The translations under genes were made by a program, and so were the position numbers. A stretch of DNA of 64,000 nt from Gammaproteobacteria bacterium. Lineage in GTDB: Bacteria; Pseudomonadota; Gammaproteobacteria; Pseudomonadales; Azotimanducaceae. This document shows, piece after piece, positions 32,675 to 45,261 of the stretch (positions within the stretch are counted from its first letter, which is position 1; every line of letters begins with the position of its first letter). The stretch covers positions 1 through 64,000 of the forward strand of contig REEU01000142.1 of NCBI GenBank assembly GCA_007694905.1, written 5' to 3'. The notes under the pieces are model-generated. The model saw only the letters and a program-made list of their open reading frames with translations, did not search any database and had not been told where the DNA came from.

Positions 32675-33190
32675 ATGGACACCACCGAACGCATTCGCAC
32701 ACTCGCGCGCAGCGGTGAGAACGGCCATGAGCAACTGCTGGCCATGCTCCGCGAAGACCCGGGACACACCCACGAACTGATCTCGGCTCTGACCTGCGAT
32801 CAGCGCGACGTGGAGGCGGGCGCGGCCGGCGCCCTGAGCCTGGTGGCGCGGGAGGCACCCGATGTCCTCGAGCCCATGGCCCGGCGTCTGTTCCGCATCG
32901 CGGCAGGCAGCGAAAACCAGGCGGTACGCCTGGCCATCGCCGAGACCATGCCCCTGCTCGAGCTCGGCCGCTGGCAGGCCGGGCGGCTGGCCTTCGTCTT
33001 CGAAAGCTGGCTCGACGATCGTGATCCAGAAATCAAGCGGGCAGCCATGGAAGCCCTGGTGGCCCTGGTGCCCCAGCGTCCATCGCTGGGACCGAGGGTC
33101 CGACGCGAAATCGAGCGGCGGGCTGCGGAAGGCTCACCCACGGCCATCAAGCACGGCGTGAAGCTGCTCGAGGGGCTGCGGGAATTCTAA
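32675..33190 (+). CDS. HEAT-repeat-like protein
   Basis: A 171-residue, nearly all-helical protein. Repeating units of about 35-40 residues with the pattern of HEAT repeats can be seen (VEAGAAGALSLVAREAPDVL, AVRLAIAETMPLLELGRWQA, EIKRAAMEALVALVPQRPSL). Such a small scaffold usually binds a protein or nucleic acid. There is no signal peptide. It is divergent from msrC and convergent with the lipoprotein propeller gene; no partner is evident. Confidence 0.6.
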   Translation: MDTTERIRTLARSGENGHEQLLAMLREDPGHTHELISALTCDQRDVEAGAAGALSLVAREAPDVLEPMARRLFRIAAGSENQAVRLAIAETMPLLELGRWQAGRLAFVFESWLDDRDPEIKRAAMEALVALVPQRPSLGPRVRREIERRAAEGSPTAIKHGVKLLEGLREF

Positions 33191-33205
33191 TCACGGTGAT
33201 GCGAG

Positions 33206-34330
33206 TCAGTCCGCCCGCCATGCCATCCGCGCCACCCGGTCCCCCGCGAACGTTCCAAGCCAGAGGTCGGCACCCACCTGCAGCGCCACGCTGACGGCTC
33301 CGATCGGCACGTCATCCCGCTCCAGCACCACTGTGGGCGTCAGATCCTCCGGATCCAGGGCCAGGATGGAGAACGGCAACGCACAAGTGCCGGAGTGAAC
33401 GTTCTGGCAGTTCACCACATCGAAAATGCTGCCTCGGTGGGATGCCACCAGCAGGCGGCCATCCTCGGCCCACGTGGCGTTGTCCGGGTACGGTACGCGG
33501 GCCACCGCGACGACTTCGCCCGTGCGGGTATCGATGCGTCGGACCTCCCCGCCCAGATAGGCGTTGAGATAGATGTAGCGCTCATTGCTGCAGCGGGCGA
33601 TGCCGTTGGGCATCGGCGCACGCGTTCCTGGGACCTCCATGAATCCGGAAGCGGGCCGCCACTCGATGACCCAACCGCTGTTGGTGCCGAACATGGCTTT
33701 GAGCACGGAGGACATCTCCGCATCACGTGCGTACATGTGGGTGGCCCAGAAACCGCCGTCGGACAGCGCCACCAGATCATTGAGGTAGCTCGGCTCCGGC
33801 ATCACCACGCAGCCGCGCCAGCGCAGACGCGGCAGACCACGCTCATCCGCATCGGCCTCGAAGTACTCCACGGACTCGCGGCCGCCATGATTGATCACCA
33901 GCAGGGCATGGCGGCCATCCGCGCGCTGAATCAGGTCCAGGCCATGAGGCGCAAAGGCCGGTCCGGGCGGCCCCGGACAGCCGGGCGACCCCCAGCCGGG
34001 CTCAGGGTGGTCCAGTCCTATCCCGGGATAGAGAAGATGGGCGCGGGGCGCCTTGGGATCGTAGCTGGCGAGACTGCCTGGAACGGAGCCGTCGAGGCTG
34101 CCGAACTGGCTGACAAGCACGCTGCGCGCCGGGGCGAAGTAGACGAGATCCTCGGGATTGGAAAAACCGCAGAAGGGTTCGACGCCACCACCGGGCTCGC
34201 AGCCGATGATTGGCGGGTCGAGTTTTCCAGAGCAGGCGCAGAGCGCCAGCAGCAGCAGGGCGGCAGCACCCGAGCGCACGCTACGACCGCCGCCAGGCCA
34301 CGCCCCTGTGGTCGCCGTCGATTGCTGCAC
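33206..34330 (-). CDS. Lipoprotein beta-propeller, SMP-30/paraoxonase-like
   Basis: About 374 residues from GTG 34330 (GGGGGG upstream); a TTG at 34357 would add nine residues. A signal peptide ends in LLLLALCACSG, where the second Cys fits a lipidation site. The mature part reads as a six-bladed propeller. PHGLDLIQRADGRHALLVINHGGRESVE is typical of arylesterase/paraoxonase and SMP-30 proteins, with NDLVALSDGGFWATHMY and PNGIARCSNERYIYLN as further blades that carry candidate calcium ligands (Asn, Asp). The enzyme may hydrolyse a lactone or ester at the cell surface. Several Cys pairs (CEPGGGVEPFC, CQNVHSGTC) suggest disulfides. Confidence 0.75.
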   Translation of the reverse strand: MQQSTATTGAWPGGGRSVRSGAAALLLLALCACSGKLDPPIIGCEPGGGVEPFCGFSNPEDLVYFAPARSVLVSQFGSLDGSVPGSLASYDPKAPRAHLLYPGIGLDHPEPGWGSPGCPGPPGPAFAPHGLDLIQRADGRHALLVINHGGRESVEYFEADADERGLPRLRWRGCVVMPEPSYLNDLVALSDGGFWATHMYARDAEMSSVLKAMFGTNSGWVIEWRPASGFMEVPGTRAPMPNGIARCSNERYIYLNAYLGGEVRRIDTRTGEVVAVARVPYPDNATWAEDGRLLVASHRGSIFDVVNCQNVHSGTCALPFSILALDPEDLTPTVVLERDDVPIGAVSVALQVGADLWLGTFAGDRVARMAWRAD

Positions 34331-34387
34331 GTGATGCCCCCCGCCCCCCGGACTCAAACAAGCATAGCCGAACCGGGCGCGGCCGCT

Positions 34388-35950
34388 TCAGGAACTGCAG
34401 GACAGGATGGAGCAGCCGGCCTTGTGCCGTGCCCATTCGGGGCGACGCTCTGCCAGATCAGCATGTTCCGATTGCTCGTCATAGGGCCTGCGCAGCACGT
34501 CGAGCAACCGTGCGATCGGGGCCGTGTCGCCCTCTTCCGCCGCATCGATCGCCTGTTGGGCGAGATAGTTGCGCAGGACGAACCTGGGATTGGCGCGATT
34601 CATGCGCGCTTTGCGCTGCTCCTCGCTGACGCCTTGCGCAGCCAGGGCTGCCGCATAGCGGTCGAGCCAGCCGAGCACCTCGGCCGCCGGCGGCGCAGCC
34701 GAGTAGTAGGCGTCCGCCAGCGGTTCGAGCCGGCTGGCCGCAGGCGCGTCCGCCGCCAGCGAAACCTGGGCCAGATTGCGGAAGAATAATGTCATGTCGG
34801 TCTCGACCCGCTGCAGCAGCGTGAACAGATCCGAGACCAGGGCGTCGTCGTCGAGATGGGTCAGACCGAGCTTCGCTGCCAGCATGCCCGGAAACGTCGA
34901 CTCGTAGGTGGCCCGATAGGCGTCGATGCCGGCCTCGATCCCGGCTTCACTGAGCCCCAGCGGGGCAAGCGCCTGACCGAGCCGGGCAAGGTTCCACATG
35001 GCGATGGCGGGTTGATTGCCGAAACAGTAGCGCTTGCCAGGAAGGTCGGTGGTGTTCGGCGTCCAGTCGGGCTCGAAGCCTTCGAGCCAGCCATAGGGGC
35101 CGTAGTCAATGGTCAGGCCCAACAGCGACATGTTGTCCGTGTTCATGACGCCATGAACGAAGCCGACCCGCATCCAGTGCGCCACCATGACCGCCGTCCG
35201 CCGACAGACGTCCGCAAACCAGAGGGCATGGGCCTCGGGTCTGGGACCGTCGCATTCCGGATACAATTCGGTGAGCACATGCTCGGCCAGCCGTTCGAGC
35301 AGCGCATGATCACCCCGGAGAGCCGGCAGCTCGAGATTGCCGAAACGGAGGAAGGAAGGCGCCACCCGGCACACGATGGCACCCGGCTCAGGGCGCGGAT
35401 GCCCATCGTAAAACATGTCGCGCACCACGTTTTCACCGGTAGTGACGAGGCTCAGGGCGCGGGTGGTGGGCACGCCGAGATGGTGCATAGCCTCGCTGCA
35501 GAGAAACTCGCGAACGGACGAGCGCAGGACGGCGCGACCATCGGCCATTCGCGAATACGGCGTGGGGCCCGCGCCCTTGAGCTGCAGCTCCCAGCGACCA
35601 CCCTCGGGTGCGATGAGCTCGCCGAGATTGATCGCGCGACCATCGCCGAGCTGACCGGCCCAGTTACCGAACTGATGCCCGCCATAGCAGGCGGCGAAGG
35701 GGGCCATGCCCGGAAGCAGGCGATTGCCCGCAAGGACTGCGGCAACGGCAGCAGGATCATCCGGTGCGGCGAGGCCGAGCAAATCGGCGCAATCCTGCGA
35801 CCAAGCGAGCAGGCGGGGAGCGGCCACCGGAGTCGGGCGGACTCGGCTGAAGCAGACGCCTTGCACCTGTCGTGGGCGATGGTCGGTCTCGGCCTCGCCA
35901 GGCAGAGACGACACCAGTCGCTGTTCGAATGTGGCTTCAGTCAGTTGCAC
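34388..35950 (-). CDS. selO: SelO protein adenylyltransferase (UPF0061/YdiU)
   Basis: A 520-residue pseudokinase-fold enzyme that AMPylates proteins. Motifs are YGGHQFGNWAGQLGDGRAIN, ELQLKGAGPTPYSRMADGRA (nucleotide loop), HGVMNTDNMSLLGLTIDYGP (catalytic and metal Asp/Asn) and the C-terminus GCSILSCSS. The C-terminal Cys pair stands where animal SelO has selenocysteine, so no recoding is needed here. The GTG start at 35950 has GGAG five bases upstream. In E. coli SelO protects against oxidative stress by AMPylating redox proteins; the same is likely here. Confidence 0.95.
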   Translation of the reverse strand: MQLTEATFEQRLVSSLPGEAETDHRPRQVQGVCFSRVRPTPVAAPRLLAWSQDCADLLGLAAPDDPAAVAAVLAGNRLLPGMAPFAACYGGHQFGNWAGQLGDGRAINLGELIAPEGGRWELQLKGAGPTPYSRMADGRAVLRSSVREFLCSEAMHHLGVPTTRALSLVTTGENVVRDMFYDGHPRPEPGAIVCRVAPSFLRFGNLELPALRGDHALLERLAEHVLTELYPECDGPRPEAHALWFADVCRRTAVMVAHWMRVGFVHGVMNTDNMSLLGLTIDYGPYGWLEGFEPDWTPNTTDLPGKRYCFGNQPAIAMWNLARLGQALAPLGLSEAGIEAGIDAYRATYESTFPGMLAAKLGLTHLDDDALVSDLFTLLQRVETDMTLFFRNLAQVSLAADAPAASRLEPLADAYYSAAPPAAEVLGWLDRYAAALAAQGVSEEQRKARMNRANPRFVLRNYLAQQAIDAAEEGDTAPIARLLDVLRRPYDEQSEHADLAERRPEWARHKAGCSILSCSS

Positions 35951-35965
35951 GACAGCTCCGGCAAA

Positions 35966-36331
35966 TCACAGCCCCTCGTAGGCTTCGGCCAGGCGGAACC
36001 GGATCGTGGAGCCGACGCTCTCCACCACGGTCGGTTCGCCGCCGCTGCGCGGCGGTCGATAGCGCCAGGTCCGCACGGCCGCCAGCGCGGCCTCATCGAA
36101 TACGCCCGGAGGTTCGGCCGCGAGTACGCGCAGATCGGTGACATGGCCGGACGCGGTCACCGTATAGATGAGCGTCACTTCGCCCTCGACGCCGCGGTCC
36201 TTGGCATCCTGCGGATAGACGGGCTGAGCGCCCTCCACCAGTTCCAGGACGGGTCGGCCGTCACCGGTCAGAGCGGCGCAGCCTGCAAGCAGGCCGATCA
36301 GCAGCAGTGCAGTCAGACGCAACGCGTTCAT
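35966..36331 (-). CDS. Lipoprotein carrying only a TonB C-terminal domain
   Basis: A 121-residue protein. The signal peptide ends in LLIGLLAGCAAL, a good lipobox (L-A-G-C). The rest is a TonB C-terminal domain: AQPVYPQDAKDRGVEGEVTL, TASGHVTDLRVL and FDEAALAAVRTWRYRPP. True TonB has an uncleaved inner-membrane helix, a Pro-rich spacer and ExbBD contact residues, none of which is here. It therefore cannot be a normal energy transducer and may act as an outer-membrane adaptor or competitor. The REP-like element copy 2 lies just upstream of the start. Confidence 0.8.
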   Translation of the reverse strand: MNALRLTALLLIGLLAGCAALTGDGRPVLELVEGAQPVYPQDAKDRGVEGEVTLIYTVTASGHVTDLRVLAAEPPGVFDEAALAAVRTWRYRPPRSGGEPTVVESVGSTIRFRLAEAYEGL

Positions 36332-36336
36332 AGGTC

Positions 36337-36375
36337 CAGCGCATCGGAGCGCAGCTGCGCTGCACTCTCTCCCAC
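36337..36375 (-). repeat. REP-like palindromic element, copy 2
   Basis: This 39-base element has the same outer blocks as copy 1 at 19353-19393 and the same TGC loop, but its stem is GCAGC/GCTGC instead of GCCCCC/GGGGGC. It lies between two tandem minus-strand genes, as copy 1 does, and in the same orientation. Confidence 0.7.
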
Positions 36376-36404
36376 CGATGACGTCCGGGACTGCAAAGGA
36401 ACGG

Positions 36405-39716
<3,312 letters not shown>

Positions 39717-39759
39717 TCAGGCGGGCTGTTGCGTGGGTGGCGCACCTGGGCATGCGGAT

Positions 39760-39775
39760 GGCGGGCCGTCCCGCC
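39760..39775. terminator. Possible stem-loop after tex
   Basis: GGCGGG-CCGT-CCCGCC is a 6-bp GC stem with a 4-base loop, 19-34 bases beyond the tex stop and upstream of lacZ. It has no U-tract on either strand, so it could be a weak or Rho-assisted terminator. Confidence 0.35.
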
Positions 39776-39793
39776 CGCGGATCGGCACAGAGC

Positions 39794-42121
39794 CTACCTG
39801 CGCCTGGCCTTGGCGAAGGCCGCAGCCAGGGCGCCGTCCGCCGCGGGGACCTTGGCCGGCTCGCGGTTGCGGCCGGGCGCCTTGTCCCCAGACCGCCGTG
39901 CCCCGCCACCACCGCCCTCGCTGCGACGCTCGCCCGGCGTGTCGTCGAGACGCATGGACAGGGCAATGCGCTTGCGTGGCAGGTCCACGTCGAGAACCTT
40001 CACGCGCACGATGTCCCCGGCCTTCACCACCTCCCGCGGATCCTTTACGAACCGATCCGCCAGGGCGGACACATGGACGAGGCCGTCCTGGTGGACACCA
40101 AGATCGACAAAGGCACCGAACGCGACGACGTTGCTGATCACGCCCTCGAGGACCATGCCGGGCTGCAGATCCTTGATGTCCTCGACGCCATCGGCGAAGC
40201 GGGCGGTCCGAAACTCCGGGCGCGGATCGCGACCCGGCTTCTCGAGCTCGGCGAGGATGTCGCGCACCGTGGGCAGGCCGAAGCGATCATCCGTGTAGCG
40301 CTCGGGATTCAGTGACCGCAGAAAACTGCTGTCGCCGATGAGTGCCCTGAGTTCCCGCGAGGCGTCGCCCAGAATGCGCTTCACCACCGGGTAGGCCTCC
40401 GGGTGGACGGCCGAAGCATCGAGCGGGTCATCGCCGTCGCGGATGCGCAGGAACCCTGCACATTGTTCGAACGTCTTCTCCCCGAGACGAGGCACGCTCA
40501 GCAACTCCCGGCGGCGCCGGAAGGCGCCGTGGGCATCCCGATGGCTGACGATGTTCTCCGCCACCGCAGGACTGAGGCCGGCGACTCGCGCCAGCAGCGG
40601 AGCCGAGGCCGTATTGACCTCCACCCCCACCGCATTCACGCAATCCTCCACCCGAGCATCGAGGGCCCGTGCCAAGCGCGTCTGGTTGACGTCGTGCTGG
40701 TACTGGCCAACGCCGATGGACTTCGGCTCGATCTTGACCAGCTCAGCCAGCGGATCCTGCAGCCGGCGGGCGATGGAAATGGCCCCGCGCAAGCTCACGT
40801 CTACGTCCGGGAACTCCTTCGAGGCCAGCTCCGATGCCGAGTACACCGAGGCACCGGCCTCGCTGACGACCAGCTTCTCGACGCCGAGCTCCAGGTGCCG
40901 CTGCTTGAGATCCGCCGCAAGACGATCGGTTTCCCGGGAGGCCGTGCCATTGCCGATGGCGATCAGCTCCACAGCATGGGTGGCGCACAACGCGGCAAGG
41001 CGGGCGATGGCCGCATCTGCCTGGTTGCGCGGGGCGAAGGGATACACCGTGTCCGTGGCCAACAGCTTGCCGGTGGCGTCCACCACCGCGACCTTGACCC
41101 CGGTGCGCAGGCCGGGATCGAGGCCCATCACTGCCTTGGACCCTGCCGGTGCTGCCAGCATGAGATCAGTGAGATTGGCGCCGAAGATGCGGATGGCTTC
41201 CGCCTCGGCCGTCTCCCGTGCCCGCAGCATGAGATCAAGACCCAGGGTGACCAGCAGCTTGAAACGCCAGGCATGGCGGAACGTCTCGGCCAGCCACGGG
41301 TCGCCGGGACGGCCCTGGTCACGCCAGCCCACATGGCCAGCGATGCGGCCGATCGCCGCCGCCTGCCCGGCGTCGGCATCACCGTCGAGTACGGGCAGCA
41401 GGTCGAGGCCCAGAATGCCCTCGTTGCGTCCGCGCAGCAGCGCCAGCAGGCGGTGGGAGGGAATCTTGCGCAATGGCTCAGCGTGATCGAAGTAGTCGCG
41501 GTACTTCGCCCCCGCTTCCTCCTTCCCCGCGAGCACACGGGACTGCAGCTGACCCTGCTCCCAGAGCCACTCGCGCAGGGCGCCGACCAGACCGGCCTCT
41601 TCGGCGATGGCCTCGATGAGGATGGCCCGCGCACCGTCGAGGGCACTCTTGACGTCCTCGACGCCGCGCGCAGGGTCCACGAAAACGGCGGCGCGTTCCT
41701 CGGGCACCCGATCCGGGTGGTCTCTGAGATCGAAGGCCAGCGGCTCGAGCCCGGCCTCGCGGGCAATCTGGGCCTTGGTCCGGCGCTTGGGCTTGTAGGG
41801 CAGGTAAAGGTCTTCGAGCCGCGCCTTGGTGTCTGCAGCCTCGATGTCCGCGCGCAGGCCCGCCGTGAGTTTGCCCTGCTCATTAACGCTGGCCAGCACA
41901 CTGGCACGCCGGTCCTCGAGTTCCCGCAGGTAGCCGAGACGCTCCTCGAGGGCCCGCAGCTGGATGTCGTCGAGCCCCCCGGTGGCCTCTTTCCGATAGC
42001 GGGCGACGAAGGGTACGGTGGCGCCTCCGTCGAGCAACTCGACGGTAGCGGTCACCTGATCAGAGCGGGCACCGATGGCCTGGGCAATGGCATCGACAAT
42101 GCGGGTCTGGGTATCTGTCAT
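39794..42121 (-). CDS. tex: Tex transcription accessory protein
   Basis: A 775-residue protein with the full Tex layout: N-terminal helical domain ([38 protein letters not shown]), YqgF/RuvC-like domain ([20 protein letters not shown]), HhH domains ([28 protein letters not shown]) and a C-terminal S1 RNA-binding domain ([30 protein letters not shown]). Tex interacts with RNA polymerase and nucleic acids. A Gly/Arg-rich tail ([14 protein letters not shown]) follows the S1 domain and may add RNA contacts. No strong ribosome-binding site precedes the ATG. Confidence 0.96.
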   Translation of the reverse strand: MTDTQTRIVDAIAQAIGARSDQVTATVELLDGGATVPFVARYRKEATGGLDDIQLRALEERLGYLRELEDRRASVLASVNEQGKLTAGLRADIEAADTKARLEDLYLPYKPKRRTKAQIAREAGLEPLAFDLRDHPDRVPEERAAVFVDPARGVEDVKSALDGARAILIEAIAEEAGLVGALREWLWEQGQLQSRVLAGKEEAGAKYRDYFDHAEPLRKIPSHRLLALLRGRNEGILGLDLLPVLDGDADAGQAAAIGRIAGHVGWRDQGRPGDPWLAETFRHAWRFKLLVTLGLDLMLRARETAEAEAIRIFGANLTDLMLAAPAGSKAVMGLDPGLRTGVKVAVVDATGKLLATDTVYPFAPRNQADAAIARLAALCATHAVELIAIGNGTASRETDRLAADLKQRHLELGVEKLVVSEAGASVYSASELASKEFPDVDVSLRGAISIARRLQDPLAELVKIEPKSIGVGQYQHDVNQTRLARALDARVEDCVNAVGVEVNTASAPLLARVAGLSPAVAENIVSHRDAHGAFRRRRELLSVPRLGEKTFEQCAGFLRIRDGDDPLDASAVHPEAYPVVKRILGDASRELRALIGDSSFLRSLNPERYTDDRFGLPTVRDILAELEKPGRDPRPEFRTARFADGVEDIKDLQPGMVLEGVISNVVAFGAFVDLGVHQDGLVHVSALADRFVKDPREVVKAGDIVRVKVLDVDLPRKRIALSMRLDDTPGERRSEGGGGGARRSGDKAPGRNREPAKVPAADGALAAAFAKARRR

Positions 42122-42208
42122 GGGCAGCTGCGCTTAAGTTCCGGAAGACGCGCACTCTAACCCGGACATCGCAACCGCCGACAGGCGGGAAGCGCGTATT
42201 CGCGTTCG

Positions 42209-42982
42209 TCAGCGTTCGACGAAGGCCCGCTCGATTACGAAGTGGCCGGCCTCGCCGGCGCGATACTCACGCATGCCGACATTTTCGAGCAGCGTCACCG
42301 TGTCATCGAGCATGGCCGGACTGCCGCAGAGCATGAACCGGTCGTCCTCGACGGACAGCGCCGGCATGCCGAGATCTTCGAACAGCTTGCCGCTCTCGAT
42401 CAGGTCGGTGAGCCTGCCCTGATGCAGAAAAGGCTCACGGGTCACCGTCGGGTAGTACAGCAGCTTGTTACGGATCACGTCACCGAAGTACTCGTTTTGC
42501 GGCAGGCGCGCGGTGATGACGTCCTGATAGGCAAGGTCCGAGACGTAACGGCAGCCGTGGGCGAGAATCACCTTGTCGAACTGCTCGTAGATCTCCGGAT
42601 CCTTGATCAGGCTCAAAAAGGGCGCCAGTCCGGTTCCGGTGCCGAGCAGATACAGGTTGCGGCCGGGCAGCAGGTGGTCGGCCACCAAGGTACCGGTGGG
42701 CTTGCGACCCACCAGGATCTGATCGCCTTCGCGGATGTGCTGCAGCCGCGACGTCAGCGGGCCGTCGTCCACCTTGATGCTGAAGAACTCGAGCTCGTCT
42801 TCGTAGTTAGCGCTCGCTACGCTGTAAGCCCTCAACAACGGGCGGTCGTCCACTTCCAACCCGACCATGGTGAAGTGGCCGTTCTTGAAGCGGAAACCCG
42901 GATCCCGGGTGGCCGTGAAACTGAACAGACGGTCCGTCCAATGATGAACGCTGGTGACGGTCTCGACGTTGAGATTGGCCAT
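42209..42982 (-). CDS. fpr: Ferredoxin/flavodoxin-NADP reductase
   Basis: A 257-residue bacterial ferredoxin-NADP reductase. The FAD motif is RAYSVASANYEDELEF (R-x-Y-S), the NADP-binding Gly motif is LLGTGTGLAPFLSLI, the C-G box is FMLCGSPAML, and the C-terminus ends FVER, close to Pseudomonas/Azotobacter Fpr (FVEK). It shuttles electrons between NADPH and ferredoxin or flavodoxin, for iron-sulfur repair and oxidative stress. The ATG at 42982 is chosen by family alignment. It is divergent from a LysR gene, as fpr and finR are in pseudomonads. Confidence 0.93.
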   Translation of the reverse strand: MANLNVETVTSVHHWTDRLFSFTATRDPGFRFKNGHFTMVGLEVDDRPLLRAYSVASANYEDELEFFSIKVDDGPLTSRLQHIREGDQILVGRKPTGTLVADHLLPGRNLYLLGTGTGLAPFLSLIKDPEIYEQFDKVILAHGCRYVSDLAYQDVITARLPQNEYFGDVIRNKLLYYPTVTREPFLHQGRLTDLIESGKLFEDLGMPALSVEDDRFMLCGSPAMLDDTVTLLENVGMREYRAGEAGHFVIERAFVER

Positions 42983-43051
42983 GCGACAGACCTCGTACTG
43001 CGCTGACACGGGAACAGCACTCTAGGCGCAACCTTTATATCGGTAAATAAA

Positions 43052-43065
43052 CATATTCTTATATG
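43052..43065. promoter_or_regulatory. AT-rich palindrome between fpr and the LysR gene
   Basis: CATAT-TCTT-ATATG is a palindrome in the 114-base divergent region, which is far more AT-rich than its surroundings. It may be part of the LysR-binding site that activates fpr and represses the regulator. A full T-N11-A box is not unique here. Confidence 0.4.
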
Positions 43066-43096
43066 GTTAATCTGTTTTTCCAATAATAGAGATCGC

Positions 43097-43983
43097 ATGC
43101 GCTACAGTTTTCGCCAGCTCGAAGTTTTCCTGGCCGCTGCACGCAGTGAGAGCCTGAGCCGCGCCGCCGAGCGCCTGGCCATGTCCCAGTCCGCGGCCAG
43201 CGGCGCCTTGAGGGACCTCGAACAGCACCTCGACATCCGTCTGTTCGACCGCGCCGGCAAACGCCTTAAGCCGAACGAACTTGGGCGTGCACTGCAGCCC
43301 CATGCTGAGGCACTGCTGCAGCAGGCCACTGCGCTCGAGCGCAGCTTCGACCAACGCGCCGCCATCGGCCGACTCAAGGTGGGCGCCACCCTGACCATCG
43401 GCAACTCCCTGGCCGTGGAACTGCTGGCCCAATACCTGGGGTTGTACCCGGAGGCGCGGGTGGATCTGGAGGTGGCCAATACGGCGCGCATTGCCGCTCA
43501 GGTGGCCAACTTCGAACTCGACTTAGGCCTCATCGAAGGTGAGCTGGCCAGCCCGGACCTGGACGTCACCCCATGGCGCGAAGACGAACTCGTGGTGTGC
43601 TGCGCGCTCCCAGCCACCCTTTGGCCGGCCAGCGGCAGATCGGTGACCGGGAACTGGTGGCGGCCAGCTGGATCCTGCGTGAATCCGGCTCCGGCACCCG
43701 CCAGACCTTCGATCGCGCCATGCGCGGCCTGCTCGGCCAACTGGACATCCGCCTGGAGCTGCGCCACACGGAGGCGATACAGCGGGCGGTGGCTGCGGGG
43801 CTCGGACTTGGATGCCTGTCGCGTCTGACCCTGGAAGATGCGTTCGCACGCGGCAGCCTGCTCCCTCTCGAGGTGCCTGAGCGGGACCTCCGGCGACGCT
43901 TCTACATCATCCTGCATCGCCAGAAGTATCTGAGCGCAGGCATTCAGCGCTGGATCGAGCTCTGCGAGGCCGCGGCCGGCTAG
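43097..43983 (+). pseudogene. LysR-type regulator (FinR-like) broken by a frameshift
   Basis: The first frame gives an intact N-terminal helix-turn-helix (RQLEVFLAAARSESLSRAAE onward) and effector domain up to DELVVCCA, near base 43604. It then runs into an unrelated reading. The expected continuation PSHPLAGQRQIGDRELVAAS, and the C-terminus to base 43983, lie in another frame. Removing one GC from the TGCGCGCTCC at 43601-43610 restores a normal LysR of about 295 residues. A GC dinucleotide slip therefore splits the gene. It may be a true pseudogene or a sequencing error; a programmed shift is less likely. In pseudomonads the divergent FinR activates fpr, so loss would change its control. Confidence 0.8.
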
Positions 43984-44804
43984 GACGGACCCATCCAGCG
44001 AGGCGGGCGCTTCTCGACCAGGGCGGCGACACCTTCGGCGAAGTCGGGCTCCCTCATCATGCGTTCGAGGCGCGCCTCGGAGTCGACCACGGACTCGGCG
44101 ACGCTGCGATGCAGGTCCGCGTAGATCTGCTGCCGGGTGGATGCCAGGGAGCCGGGAGCAATGGTTTCGATGAGTTCCGCGGCCCGCTCCCGGACGTGAT
44201 CCATGAGTTGGTCTGCCGGCAGCACGGCGTTGAGAAGCCCCATCTCCAGCGCCTCCTCGGCCAGGAACTTGCGGGAGGTCAGCAGGATGTCGTTGGCACG
44301 GGTCAGTCCGATCATGCGCGGCAGCAGCCAAGACAGGCCGTATTCCGCCGGCAGGTTGAGCCGGCCATGCGCCGCGGTGAACTTGGCACCTGACGCGGCG
44401 AAACGCAGATCAGCGTAGCAGGCCAGGGCAAAGCCCACCCCGGCGGCAGCACCATTGATGGCAGCGATCACCGGCTTGGTGAGACCGAAATGCCAGGCGA
44501 AGAAGGCATCGAACTCCGGGCGCACGCCGTAGCCCGGCCGCGCCAGCTCCGCCGGCGTCCCCGGATCGTAGCCACCCTTGGCCACATGGCCCTCGAGGGC
44601 CTGGGTGTCCGCTCCGGCACAGAACGCCCGCCCGGCGCCGGTGACGATCACCACCCGCACCGCGGCATCCGCCTCCGCCTGGGCAATGATCCAGCGATAC
44701 TCGGTGTGCATCCGCCCGGTCCAGGCATTCATGCGGGCCGGCCGGTTCAGCGTCACCGTGGCGATGCCGTCCGCCACTTCATAGCAGGTCGCCTTCAGCT
44801 CCAT
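43980..44804 (-). CDS. Enoyl-CoA hydratase/isomerase family protein
   Basis: A 274-residue crotonase. The oxyanion-hole segments are GRAFCAGADTQAL and NGAAAGVGFALACYAD, and the position of one catalytic Glu is seen in LNLPAEYGLSWLLPRM. The start at 44804 overlaps the glyoxalase-like stop by one base (TGATG), so translation is coupled. Length and motifs are standard, unlike the shorter crotonase at 17684. Its stop overlaps the last codon of the LysR remnant on the opposite strand. The acyl substrate is unknown. Confidence 0.9.
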   Translation of the reverse strand: MELKATCYEVADGIATVTLNRPARMNAWTGRMHTEYRWIIAQAEADAAVRVVIVTGAGRAFCAGADTQALEGHVAKGGYDPGTPAELARPGYGVRPEFDAFFAWHFGLTKPVIAAINGAAAGVGFALACYADLRFAASGAKFTAAHGRLNLPAEYGLSWLLPRMIGLTRANDILLTSRKFLAEEALEMGLLNAVLPADQLMDHVRERAAELIETIAPGSLASTRQQIYADLHRSVAESVVDSEARLERMMREPDFAEGVAALVEKRPPRWMGPS

Positions 44805-45229
44805 CAGGCGTCCCGCGCGAAGATGCGTGCCGGATCGGCGAAGGACTTGAATTCCAGACCGTTGCCCGCCGGGTCGCACAGGAACAGCGTGCGCTGCTCA
44901 CCGACCTCGCCGGCAAAGCGGACCTGCGGCTCGATCAGGAAGCGCACCCCGGCCGCCTCCAGCTTCTTCGCCAGCGCCTCCCAGTCCGCCGGCGGCAGAA
45001 TGACACCGAAATGCCGCACCGGAACCTGCTCACCATCCACCGGGTTGGTGGCGACCTCCAGCTCAGGTGCATCCACGCGATGTACGGTGATCTGATGCCC
45101 GAAAAAATCGAAGTCGATCCAGCGCCCGCTTTCGCGCCCGGTGCCGCAGCCGAGCAGCCCCGCATAGAAGGCGCGCGCAGCCTCCAGATCGTCCACGGGG
45201 ATGGCCAAATGGAAGGGCGGTTGCTTCAT
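44804..45229 (-). CDS. VOC/glyoxalase-fold protein
   Basis: A 141-residue vicinal-oxygen-chelate protein with paired beta-alpha-beta units. Metal-ligand candidates are H9 in [18 protein letters not shown]47 in [10 protein letters not shown]75 in VRHFGVILP and E131 in [11 protein letters not shown]. Such proteins include glyoxalases, dioxygenases and isomerases. The conserved N-G-[LN]-E-[FL]-K ending is common in uncharacterised VOC proteins of lipid or amino-acid metabolism. The overlap with the crotonase suggests a joint small pathway. Confidence 0.85.
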   Translation of the reverse strand: MKQPPFHLAIPVDDLEAARAFYAGLLGCGTGRESGRWIDFDFFGHQITVHRVDAPELEVATNPVDGEQVPVRHFGVILPPADWEALAKKLEAAGVRFLIEPQVRFAGEVGEQRTLFLCDPAGNGLEFKSFADPARIFARDA

Positions 45230-45261
45230 TGTTGCAGAGTGGCACAGCCGCACATGACGCT

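Noticed and set aside
34388-34420. Selenocysteine at the SelO C-terminus
   Set aside because: The C-terminal motif is encoded with ordinary Cys codons (CSILSCSS), as in most bacterial homologues.
43601-43610. Programmed frameshift in the LysR gene
   Set aside because: There is no slippery heptamer or downstream pseudoknot in view, and LysR genes are not known for recoding. A GC duplication or read error is more likely.
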